Source of the DNA: Nitrospira sp. UBA5698
GTDB lineage: Bacteria; Nitrospirota; Nitrospiria; Nitrospirales; Nitrospiraceae
Direction of reading: 5' to 3'
Assembly (NCBI GenBank): GCA_002420115.1
Contig: DIHK01000007.1
Span: forward strand, 108,601-172,600
DNA length: 64,000 nucleotides
Shown here: positions 55,336-62,559 of the stretch, piece after piece
How the letters are laid out: each line of letters starts with the position of its first letter
How positions within the stretch are numbered: position 1 is the first letter of the stretch
The notes under the pieces: model-generated
What the model was told of the DNA's origin: nothing
Databases searched by the model: none
What the model saw: only the letters and a program-made list of their open reading frames with translations
Program-made: the position numbers and the translations under genes

Positions 55336-55926
55336 TCAGCCTGTTCTTGACAGGCCTTCACTTCGAAGAATATCGGCGACGTTCTGTCCATTCACAAACA
55401 CATCGGCGACGAGGCGATGGTAGGCGTCACGCCCCTGGGGCACGATTCGAAGAGAGCCACTGCGCAAGAGCTCCTCCAACCGTTGTTTGGCAGCCGGCCC
55501 CGCCGGCTCATTCATCTCTGGGGTATCGATGCCACGTAGTCTGATGCGCTCGCTCCCGACACGAAGGGTGTCCCCGTCGACTGCCCGCACTTGCAGGGTG
55601 CTCAGCAGTCTCATCTCGTGTCCCGTGCTGGATCGAAGTGTAGAGAGCCGACTAGAAGATTTGTGGCCGGCTCCCAGCTTGTACCGCCCTTTGGGATAAC
55701 GTTGTGGGCGGCTATCCGGCGGGCGTTTATGCCGTGGCTGTTTGTAGGTGGGGAGGCGATCAGAACGGTCTTCCTCCGGCGATGGATACCAGCAGAGGTC
55801 ACAGTGCTGGTTTAGGGTTGATCCAAGGTCGGACTGTTCAAGTCGAGCCGCGGAGGCGCTCGATGATAGCTGGAGAGACCACCAGCCAATCAGCACCGAG
55901 ATTGTCAGAATCACATGCGGCTTCAT
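55336..55926 (-). CDS. Secreted staphylococcal-nuclease-like (SNase) protein
   Basis: The 196-residue protein has a signal peptide (about 1-28, ending SASA), a Pro/Arg-rich linker and a C-terminal SNase fold (about 105-190): VDGDTLRVG, IRLRGIDTPEMNEPAG with the catalytic Arg and Glu, and GRDAYHRLVADVFVNG with the second catalytic Arg. It should cleave DNA or RNA in the periplasm or outside, using calcium. The linker is unusually long. The ATG at 55926 starts the signal peptide; the longer frame to 55968 is not needed. Confidence 0.88.
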   Translation of the reverse strand: MKPHVILTISVLIGWWSLQLSSSASAARLEQSDLGSTLNQHCDLCWYPSPEEDRSDRLPTYKQPRHKRPPDSRPQRYPKGRYKLGAGHKSSSRLSTLRSSTGHEMRLLSTLQVRAVDGDTLRVGSERIRLRGIDTPEMNEPAGPAAKQRLEELLRSGSLRIVPQGRDAYHRLVADVFVNGQNVADILRSEGLSRTG

Positions 55927-55984
55927 GATGTGTGCTGTAAAGCAGGTGTTGTGCCAGATTCGAACCAATTGACAATGGTCAAAA

Positions 55985-56095
55985 CGGCATGGTGCAATGC
56001 GCTCGTATCTCGTCGTTCGTGAAACGTATCTCGTTGAGATACATTGGGATTCTTCTGAGATGCGAACGACGCTTCACGATTCACGGAGGTATATG
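55985..56095. repeat. Copy of dispersed CGTATCTCGT/CGTTCGTGAAACG repeat with hairpin
   Basis: CGTATCTCGTCGTTCGTGAAACG is followed by a perfect hairpin, GTATCTC-GTT-GAGATAC (56026-56042), and then a degenerate inverted copy ending GAACGACGCTTCACGATTCACG. Related copies lie at 39.2, 56.4, 58.3 and 60.9 kb. Confidence 0.6.
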
Positions 56096-56097
56096 CC

Positions 56098-56328
56098 ATG
56101 GATATGATGGGACGGGTGGGGTTGATAGAAATTCCAATGCTGATCGCCCCGGATCAGAAAGCCTGGATGGATCGCATGATTAAGGAAGGGAAAATTGCCA
56201 TTCCGCCCGGGGGGACATTGGAAAAAGGGTCGTTGTATTCAATGTTTGTCCGCATGCTACTCCACAACGCCATGGAAGAGCAGAAGCGGCAAGAAGCCCT
56301 GGAAGCAGAAGATGAGGATGACGAATAG
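56098..56328 (+). CDS. Hypothetical small acidic protein, 76 residues
   Basis: ATG 56098 is preceded by ACGGAGG within the repeat DNA upstream. The product is MDMMGRVGLIEIPMLIAPDQ..., a soluble helical protein ending in an acidic tail (EALEAEDEDDE). The repeat may supply its ribosome-binding site. It is convergent with hemL. I do not recognise the family. Confidence 0.65.
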   Translation: MDMMGRVGLIEIPMLIAPDQKAWMDRMIKEGKIAIPPGGTLEKGSLYSMFVRMLLHNAMEEQKRQEALEAEDEDDE

Positions 56329-56329
56329 A

Positions 56330-56452
56330 CGAACGTGAAGAGAAGAAACGGTTAAGCGCGAACTGTATCCAAATAGATAACGGTGTATCTGACAAGATAC
56401 GAACGACGCTCGCTTCGCTGAGCCGGCGAAGCGGGCTTCACGAGCGGCTGGC
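56330..56452. repeat. Repeat/hairpin region between convergent genes
   Basis: This contains GAACGTGAAG, the hairpin GTATCT-GACA-AGATAC (about 56382-56397), ACGAACGACG and an imperfect CGCTTCGC/GCGAAGCG stem. It appears to be a rearranged copy of the dispersed repeat and may serve as a bidirectional terminator for the small gene and hemL. Confidence 0.5.
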
Positions 56453-57736
56453 TCAGAGTTTCTTGAATGCGGAGTGTGCAGCGCGGATGGTTTTCTCGAT
56501 GTCCTGATTGCTATGGGCAGTAGAAAGGAACGCTGCCTCGAACTGGGACGGCGCAAGATAGACGCCCTGCTCCAACATGGAGTGAAAAAACTGGCCGTAC
56601 CGTTTCGTATCAGATTGCTTTGCCGTGCTCCAGTCCACCACAGGGCCTGGGGTAAAGAAAGTTGTCAGCATCGATCCGACGCGTGTTTGCGTCACAGGGA
56701 CTCCGGCCCGCTTTGCGGCTTCACCGATGCCCTTGGCAAGGGTCACGGATCGTTGCTCTAACTGCTTATAGACGCCTTTCCCCCGTAGTTGCTTCAGCGT
56801 CGCCAATCCGGCTGATACGGCCAGAGGATTGCCAGAAAGGGTTCCTGCCTGGTAGACCGGTCCAACCGGTGCGATGAGATCCATGATCTCCTTCCGTCCG
56901 CCGTAGGCGCCGACAGGCAGCCCTCCCCCGATAATTTTCCCGAGCACTGTCAGATCTGGCTTGATGCCATAGAGGGCTTGTGCTCCGCCATAATTCACGC
57001 GAAAGCCTGAAATGACTTCGTCAAAAATTAATAGGATGCCGTGCTCGGCGGTCAGTTGCCGAAGTGCCGGCAGAAAGTCCGGTGCGGGCGGTACGACACC
57101 CATGTTGCCTGCAATCGGCTCGACAATGATGCAGGCGAGTTGCTTGTGATTGGCCTTGATGAGCTGTTGAACAGTCCGAATGTCATTATAGGGCGCGGTC
57201 AGGGTGTGTTTCGCAAAATCCTCAGGTACACCCGGTGAGTCCGGAATCCCCAATGTCGCCAGACCCGAACCGGCCTTTGCCAACAAATAGTCGCTGTGTC
57301 CGTGGTAGCACCCTTCAAACTTGATGATTCCCGTGCGTTGAGTGAATCCTCGAGCGACACGAATGGCACTCATGACCGCTTCGGTTCCTGAGCTGACCAG
57401 CCGGAGTTTTTCCATGGAGGGGAATGCGTGGCGAATTTCTTTCGCGAGCGCGACTTCCAATTCCGTCGGTGCTCCGTAACTGGTACCTTGCCCGGCCGCC
57501 TTCTTGATCGCGGCAATGACCGCTGAATGGGCATGTCCCAGGATCATCGGGCCCCAGGACAGCACGTAATCAATGTAGACATTCTTATCCACATCGTAGA
57601 GGCGCGATCCTTTCGCACGTGCGATGAAGCGCGGCTGTCCTCCCACCGAGCGGAACGCACGAACGGGGCTGTTGACGCCGCCGGGGATCAGCTGTTGGGC
57701 TTCGGTAAAGAGTTTGGCGGACCGAGATGTCTTCAT
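56453..57736 (-). CDS. hemL: Glutamate-1-semialdehyde 2,1-aminomutase
   Basis: HemL makes 5-aminolevulinate for haem synthesis in the C5 pathway. The 427-residue PLP enzyme has PGGVNSPVRAF near the start, the SGTEAVMSAIRVARGFT PLP-phosphate region, FDEVISGFR, and the PLP-binding Lys in VLGKIIGGGLPVGAYGG. The ATG at 57736 gives the usual family beginning MKTSRSAKLF. A TTGACC-N18-TAGGGT promoter lies 11 bases upstream, giving a leader of only a few bases. Confidence 0.96.
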   Translation of the reverse strand: MKTSRSAKLFTEAQQLIPGGVNSPVRAFRSVGGQPRFIARAKGSRLYDVDKNVYIDYVLSWGPMILGHAHSAVIAAIKKAAGQGTSYGAPTELEVALAKEIRHAFPSMEKLRLVSSGTEAVMSAIRVARGFTQRTGIIKFEGCYHGHSDYLLAKAGSGLATLGIPDSPGVPEDFAKHTLTAPYNDIRTVQQLIKANHKQLACIIVEPIAGNMGVVPPAPDFLPALRQLTAEHGILLIFDEVISGFRVNYGGAQALYGIKPDLTVLGKIIGGGLPVGAYGGRKEIMDLIAPVGPVYQAGTLSGNPLAVSAGLATLKQLRGKGVYKQLEQRSVTLAKGIGEAAKRAGVPVTQTRVGSMLTTFFTPGPVVDWSTAKQSDTKRYGQFFHSMLEQGVYLAPSQFEAAFLSTAHSNQDIEKTIRAAHSAFKKL

Positions 57737-57983
57737 AATGGGGGCGCACCCTACCATGGAGGACGAGAGTCGGTCAAGAAACTGGTGGCTGCGTCGCCGG
57801 GCACCGGTTCCTCGAGGACCAAAAAGTGTCGATCGTATGCACTTCTTATCAATTTGGATACAGCAGAAGGCACAGCCTTTCGATCGTAAGATCTAACTCC
57901 GTTGTTTTTGGCGGCTGAGTCATCAGGGGTTGCTGGTGGCGTGGTTCTTGCTGTATCCGGCAAGTTAGGAAAGTGAGATCGCC

Positions 57984-58193
57984 ATGAAGGTTGTGTGTTC
58001 TTGGTGCCGAGGCGAAGGTCAGGATGGCTTCGTCGGAGAAAAAGCGCCGTTCGATGATCCCCGGGAGACGCACAGCATCTGCCTCACGCATGAGACAGCG
58101 GTCAGGGCTCGTTGGGAGGCACGTCGACAAGCGACAGGCGTGTTGTCTCTTCCTACCAGGCTTCTCCGGAGCCCTGTCTGCTGTATGAGCTAA
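57984..58193 (+). CDS. Small zinc-finger-like protein, 69 residues
   Basis: The product starts MKVVCSWCRGEG and continues with ETHSICLTHETAVRARWE, a CxxC...CxxH set that could bind zinc. The N-terminal half looks like a real small protein; the last 20 residues are less convincing. It is preceded by AGGAAAGTGAG. I do not recognise the function. Confidence 0.6.
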   Translation: MKVVCSWCRGEGQDGFVGEKAPFDDPRETHSICLTHETAVRARWEARRQATGVLSLPTRLLRSPVCCMS

Positions 58194-58199
58194 CCTGCA

Positions 58200-58393
58200 T
58201 GCTTCATGAACGCTTCTACTGAGACGGTTTCAAGTTTTGGGTTTCCTGTTTCAGGTTGGTGACTTCTTCACAGCATGACCCAATAGCCGTGAAGTGTCGT
58301 ACGTGAAAGCGTATTTCGTTTCAGGATCCGGGCGCTTCACGTTTCACGAACGACGTGCACGAGCTACGCGACCTAGCCGTTATCGCTGCCCTG
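58200..58393. repeat. Dispersed-repeat region (GTTTC and CGTTTCACGAACGACG motifs)
   Basis: This intergenic stretch has several GTTTC(A) units (GTTTCAAG, GTTTCAGG) and TTCACGTTTCACGAACGACG, motifs shared with the other repeat patches. It lies downstream of the convergent zinc-finger and barstar genes. Confidence 0.5.
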
Positions 58394-58984
58394 CTATTTC
58401 TTGGCAGATTTCTTCTTGGAAGTTGCTGAGCGTTTTCGGAGTGGTTTTCTTCCCGACTTTCCCTGCTCTGTGGCGCTGAACTCTTCCAGCTCCCAACGAT
58501 GTCGCGTCGACTTATCCTGTGCGGCCACGGCAAACACCACATGAAACGGGGCGCTTCGGCCGTCCACCGTTTGTCCTTTGCTCCAGGCTTCTCCGGCGTC
58601 GTTGAGGACTTCCAGCAACGTTTCATACTCTTCTTCATCATCCGGGAGAACAGCATGAGCGTTCGAAATGAGGAGGATGTAGCCTTTGGCGGGAAGCCAC
58701 TCGAAATCAGCGAGACATTCCTCCAAGGCATCCCAGTTGTGCCCGAAGTATTCCGGGAAGGACAGTGCTTGCGCGAACTCATCGAAGAGGCCCGATGTCG
58801 TCCGACATTTCTTGCCCTCGATCGTGCGCATCAGAAATCCGGTGGGAGCTGTGACTATCGTTGTGGCTGAACTTCCGCGAGGTAAGACGAGAAGCCCTGA
58901 CCAGGGAGGTGTTGATGTGCCGAGATGGGTGCGGAGGGACAGTGTTACCGGCATAGGGCGCTCACGTGGTACAGTTTCTGTCAA
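58394..58984 (-). CDS. Barstar-family RNase inhibitor
   Basis: The 196-residue protein contains a barstar fold (about 55-140): FDEFAQALSFPEYFGHNWDALEECLADFEW matches the barstar helix that plugs the barnase active site. It is longer than classical barstar (about 90 residues), with an N-terminal extension and a Lys-rich tail (SATSKKKSAKK). TTG 58984 overlaps the RNase stop by four bases (TTGA), so translation is coupled; an in-frame ATG at 58954 is an alternative start. It has no signal peptide, as expected for a cytoplasmic immunity protein. Confidence 0.9.
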   Translation of the reverse strand: MTETVPRERPMPVTLSLRTHLGTSTPPWSGLLVLPRGSSATTIVTAPTGFLMRTIEGKKCRTTSGLFDEFAQALSFPEYFGHNWDALEECLADFEWLPAKGYILLISNAHAVLPDDEEEYETLLEVLNDAGEAWSKGQTVDGRSAPFHVVFAVAAQDKSTRHRWELEEFSATEQGKSGRKPLRKRSATSKKKSAKK

Positions 58985-59412
58985 TTGAGGGGGACAAACG
59001 TTCTGTAGTGATCTCCGGTATAGTAGGCCTTCCCGGTTCGTTGCTCGATCACAATCCGTTCGGCGTCACGTCCACGCCCGCGGATCTTCGGGTTGACATC
59101 ATACTCCCGATAGCGACCGGGAGGAAGACGGCGTTCTCGATTTTGGAAGTCACGCCCTCCGACATAGCCTGGGAGTGGACGTCCTCCTCGCTTTTCCAGT
59201 TGTGTAAGGAGATCGTAGGCTTTTTGAGGCGGGGTTGCAAACCACAAAGGATCGTCGGTCTGCGGAGGGAGAAGAATTGAGGCGCTGGTGGTCGGAGTGT
59301 GGGAGACGAGGTCGGGAGTTGTGGTGCCAATAGAGGGAACAAGTAGGATCGTGCAGCAGAGGGTGACAAGTAGGCCGAAGAGTTGGAGCTGCCGCCATCG
59401 ACGGGTGGACAC
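58981..59412 (-). CDS. Secreted guanyl-specific ribonuclease (RNase Sa/barnase family)
   Basis: The 143-residue protein has an N-terminal signal-peptide-like segment (about 8-28) and a C-terminal microbial RNase domain that follows RNase Sa closely: NRERRLP, YREYDV with general base Glu103, ERIV with Arg119, and YYTGDHYRTF with catalytic His135. All catalytic residues are present. Directly downstream and overlapping is a barstar gene, giving a toxin-immunity pair: the RNase is exported and the inhibitor protects the cytoplasm. GTG 59412 has a CAGGAGAG site. Confidence 0.92.
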   Translation of the reverse strand: MSTRRWRQLQLFGLLVTLCCTILLVPSIGTTTPDLVSHTPTTSASILLPPQTDDPLWFATPPQKAYDLLTQLEKRGGRPLPGYVGGRDFQNRERRLPPGRYREYDVNPKIRGRGRDAERIVIEQRTGKAYYTGDHYRTFVPLN

Positions 59413-59630
59413 AGGTTCTCTCCTGTGCGGATGTGTGGTTCAGACGAGACGACCGTAGCATTCTCTTTTCGCGAAGGTCAAACCCTCTCCACAGGGATTC
59501 ACGTACTTGCCTGGATGTCTTCAGTCCTGTTTGCTAGAATGAGTGGGCCGGTGTGTGCCGCGAACAAAATCGAATCATCATATCGTCATTGATTATCTTG
59601 CGGAATGTACGTGCTGTACTGAGGAGTGGC

Positions 59631-60203
59631 TTGAGCGGCTCGGTCTGTGTATCACGGGCCTGTGTCTCCACTCTACTTGTGCTCGTACTCCTCACGGTGG
59701 CGGGGCCCTCGAATGCGCAGTTGAGTCCGAGCGGCTCGATGCGGAAATCCCCGGCGGACATCGTCAAGCGGTATGTGTTGTTGGATCAGAAGGGAGCACG
59801 CCTCGAGGCGTCCTCATTCGATACGGTCATGCCCTATGTTGAGTGGAAAGAGGAACCGGCGTGGGGGCGTATCGTGGTGGTACAAAAAACCACCGTGTCC
59901 GAGGATTACCGGCAATGGGAGATTGTGAACAATCTAGAAGTTATTATCCCGGTGACTTTTCAGGTGCGGGGCTCCGTGTATCTCGAGACGGCCAGTTTTG
60001 TTCCTGAAGACAGGATCGAAGAGGTTCGCTTTCATGTGAAAGTAGTGGGCAGTTACTGGCGTATCCTCTCACCGGTCATCCCGCCCCATGTCGGGTTGAG
60101 GCGGATGGTGAGTTTTGCTCGAGATGCAGCTCTCCACGAATCGGACGACACACAACGCACCGTACTCACTGACCTTATCGAATCGTTGCGAAAGGTAAAC
60201 TAA
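59631..60203 (+). CDS. Secreted hypothetical protein upstream of gph
   Basis: The 190-residue protein has a signal peptide (VSTLLVLVLLTVAGPSNA) and a mature part of mostly beta character (RIVVVQKTTVSEDYRQWEIVNNLEVIIPVTFQVRG). TTG 59631 follows GAGGAGTGGC; a GTG at 59553 would add 26 residues before the signal peptide and cannot be excluded. Its TAA overlaps the gph ATG by one base, so it is in the gph-M16 operon. Function is unknown. Confidence 0.72.
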   Translation: MSGSVCVSRACVSTLLVLVLLTVAGPSNAQLSPSGSMRKSPADIVKRYVLLDQKGARLEASSFDTVMPYVEWKEEPAWGRIVVVQKTTVSEDYRQWEIVNNLEVIIPVTFQVRGSVYLETASFVPEDRIEEVRFHVKVVGSYWRILSPVIPPHVGLRRMVSFARDAALHESDDTQRTVLTDLIESLRKVN

Positions 60204-60850
60204 TGGCACAGACGCCTGTGGATCTCCTGATCTTTGACTTGGACGGAACGTTGATCGAGTCCAAATGGGACATCGCCCATGCCGTCAATTTTACCTTGAA
60301 TGAGTTGGGATTGCCGGAGCGCCCCATTGAAGAGATCTTCGGGTTTGTCGGGGATGGGGTGAAGCGGCTGCTGCGTCTGGCGGTCGGGGAAGGGAATCAG
60401 GAGAAATTTGAGAAAGCCTTGCAGGTGTTCCGAGGGCATTATCTCGAACACTGCTTGGACCGGACGACCTTCTACCCGGGAATCGAGCCCATGCTCGAGC
60501 ATTTTGCGCACAAGCAGAAAGTGATCGCGACCAACAAGTCGATTGAATACACGCGCGTGATCTTGAATGGGCTGGGACCACAACATTTCATGTACATGGT
60601 GGGTGGAGACAATGGGTTCGGACTGAAACCGGAGCCCGGCATGCTTCTCCACATCATCAGCAAAATGGGCGTACCGAAGGATCGGACGGTCCTTGTCGGA
60701 GACAGTACGAACGATATCAATGGCGGGCATAATGCTGGCATTCGGGTCTGTGCCGTAGGATACGGCATGGGCAATCGGCAGAAGATGGAAGCCTGTCAGC
60801 CTGATTGGTTCATCGAAACACCGGAACAACTCACGGAGATTTTCATATGA
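60203..60850 (+). CDS. gph: HAD-family phosphoglycolate phosphatase-like enzyme
   Basis: The 215-residue HAD hydrolase has motif I DLDGTLIESKWD with the nucleophilic Asp, a C1 cap (about 20-85), motif II ATNKS, motif III Lys in FGLKPEPGML and motif IV GDSTNDING. It resembles Gph, which removes 2-phosphoglycolate, but substrate specificity within this family cannot be read from motifs. Its TGA overlaps an upstream in-frame ATG of the M16 gene. Confidence 0.9.
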   Translation: MAQTPVDLLIFDLDGTLIESKWDIAHAVNFTLNELGLPERPIEEIFGFVGDGVKRLLRLAVGEGNQEKFEKALQVFRGHYLEHCLDRTTFYPGIEPMLEHFAHKQKVIATNKSIEYTRVILNGLGPQHFMYMVGGDNGFGLKPEPGMLLHIISKMGVPKDRTVLVGDSTNDINGGHNAGIRVCAVGYGMGNRQKMEACQPDWFIETPEQLTEIFI

Positions 60851-60866
60851 TTATTCATCCGTCTCG

Positions 60867-60990
60867 CGTATCTCGTGAAGCGTCTCCCGCTCAAAAGTTT
60901 CACGTTGTAAGTTTCAGATTCCGAGTTGCCGGAGGAACCTCAAACATGAAACGAGAAACATGGAATTCGAAACTTTCGGGTGCGCCACGG
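60867..60990 (+). repeat. Dispersed repeat overlapping the M16 gene start
   Basis: CGTATCTCGTGAAGCG (60867-60882) and the inverted GTTTC-type stretches AGTTTCACGTTGTAAGTTTC and ATGAAACGAGAAACATGG match the repeat motifs elsewhere in the window. The repeat appears to supply the start codon and the basic beginning of the signal peptide of the downstream protease. Confidence 0.55.
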
Positions 60991-62559
60991 ACGAAGCTCC
61001 GTGTGTCATACGTCACCGTGCTTCTGCTGGCGCTAAGCCTGATTCTCAACGTCGATCTGTCGTTTGCAGCGTCACCGAGCTTTGCCGATCGGGTGATCGA
61101 GCATCGGCTCGCCAATGGGTTGACGGTGCTCATGGTCGAGCGGCATCAGACGCCGGTTGTCTCCATCAACATCACCTTTGCCGTGGGCGGCATCAATGAG
61201 CAGGTGGGTCAGACGGGCATTGCCCATCTGTACGAACACATGGCCTTCAAAGGTACGCGTGTCGTGGGGACGACTGACTACGAGAAGGAAAAACCGATCC
61301 TCGATGAGCTGGCCGTCGTCGGGACGGAACTCGATCTGCGGGAACGAGAGGTCGCAGCCAAAGGGGGAGGGGCGACGGCGGACGAACGAGCGGCAATCGA
61401 ATCGCTGCAGAAGCGGTTTCTGGCCCTGCAAGCGCAGGCCGGTCAGTATGTGGTCGGCAATGAAATGGCGCTGATGTACCAGCGGCACGGTGGCGTGGGA
61501 CTCAATGCCTCAACCGGGAAAGATCTGACGCGGTACATGATCAGCTTGCCCTCTAATCGACTCCCGCTGTGGGCGGCAATCGAATCAGACCGGATGGCCA
61601 ACCCTGTTTTACGGGAGTTTTACAAGGAACGCGGCGTCGTGATGGAAGAGCGGCGTCTGCGCAACGACGACAGTCCGAACGGGCTGTTGTTTGAAACCTT
61701 CACCTCGGCGGCATTCCGGGCCCATGGGTACGGGATTCCAACCATCGGGTGGGGCTCCGATATCCTCTCGTTGACACCGGCTGCCACGGAAGCCTTCTTC
61801 AAGACCCATTATGGTCCCAATCGCGCCACGATCGCCTTGGTGGGGGATATCAATCCCAAGGAAGTCATTGCCTTGATTGAGCGGACGTTCGGGAAGATTC
61901 CTGCTGCGCCGCCGGCGCCATCCTTGGTGACGGTGGAGCCGGAACAACGGGGTGAGCGCCGGGTAGAGGTGGAGTTTGATGCCGAGCCGGCTCTTGTGAT
62001 CGGTTATCACAAGCCGACCTTAGGCCATCCGGATGATGATGTGTTTGACGTGATCGATGCGGTGCTCAGCGACGGCCTCACGTCCCGCTTGCATCAGAAA
62101 CTGGTGCGGGAGAAACGTCTGGCTGTCTCGGTCGGGTCCGATGCCAGTCATCCTGGAGTGCGTGCGCCGAATCTGTTCGTGGTCACGGCGACGCCATTGG
62201 CTCCCCATACGACCGCAGAAGTCGAATCGGCGATTTATGAGGAGATTGAGCGGCTGAAGCAGGAGCCGGTCTCGGCACAGGAGTTGGAGAAAGTGCTCAA
62301 TAACTTGGATGCGGATCTCGTGCGCGGACTGCGATCCAACAGCGGGTTGGCGTCTCACCTGGCTCTGTACCAGGCGGTTGCCGGTGATTGGCGCTACATT
62401 CTGACGTCACGCGACAACGTGGGTAAGGTGACGGCTGCCGATGTCCGGCGAGTTGCCGCACAATACTTTACCAGGTCGAATCGGACCGTCGCGGTGTTGG
62501 TCAAGAAAAGTCTTGGTAAAAGTGTGACCGCCATGTCGGGCAGCGAGGTGCAGCCATGA
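60946..62559 (+). CDS. M16 family zinc metallopeptidase (active subunit)
   Basis: The 537-residue protein has a signal peptide (basic 1-20, hydrophobic 21-42) and an M16 peptidase fold with the inverted zinc motif HLYEH (His94, Glu97, His98) and the downstream Glu in VVMEERRLR. A roughly 60-residue, Glu/Ala-rich helical insertion (about 120-185) follows the zinc motif, as in some bacterial M16 pairs. The C-terminal half has the LVREKRLAVSVGS substrate-binding region. ATG 60946 has GGAGG ten bases upstream; ATG 60847, overlapping gph, would add 33 residues. Confidence 0.92.
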   Translation: MKRETWNSKLSGAPRTKLRVSYVTVLLLALSLILNVDLSFAASPSFADRVIEHRLANGLTVLMVERHQTPVVSINITFAVGGINEQVGQTGIAHLYEHMAFKGTRVVGTTDYEKEKPILDELAVVGTELDLREREVAAKGGGATADERAAIESLQKRFLALQAQAGQYVVGNEMALMYQRHGGVGLNASTGKDLTRYMISLPSNRLPLWAAIESDRMANPVLREFYKERGVVMEERRLRNDDSPNGLLFETFTSAAFRAHGYGIPTIGWGSDILSLTPAATEAFFKTHYGPNRATIALVGDINPKEVIALIERTFGKIPAAPPAPSLVTVEPEQRGERRVEVEFDAEPALVIGYHKPTLGHPDDDVFDVIDAVLSDGLTSRLHQKLVREKRLAVSVGSDASHPGVRAPNLFVVTATPLAPHTTAEVESAIYEEIERLKQEPVSAQELEKVLNNLDADLVRGLRSNSGLASHLALYQAVAGDWRYILTSRDNVGKVTAADVRRVAAQYFTRSNRTVAVLVKKSLGKSVTAMSGSEVQP

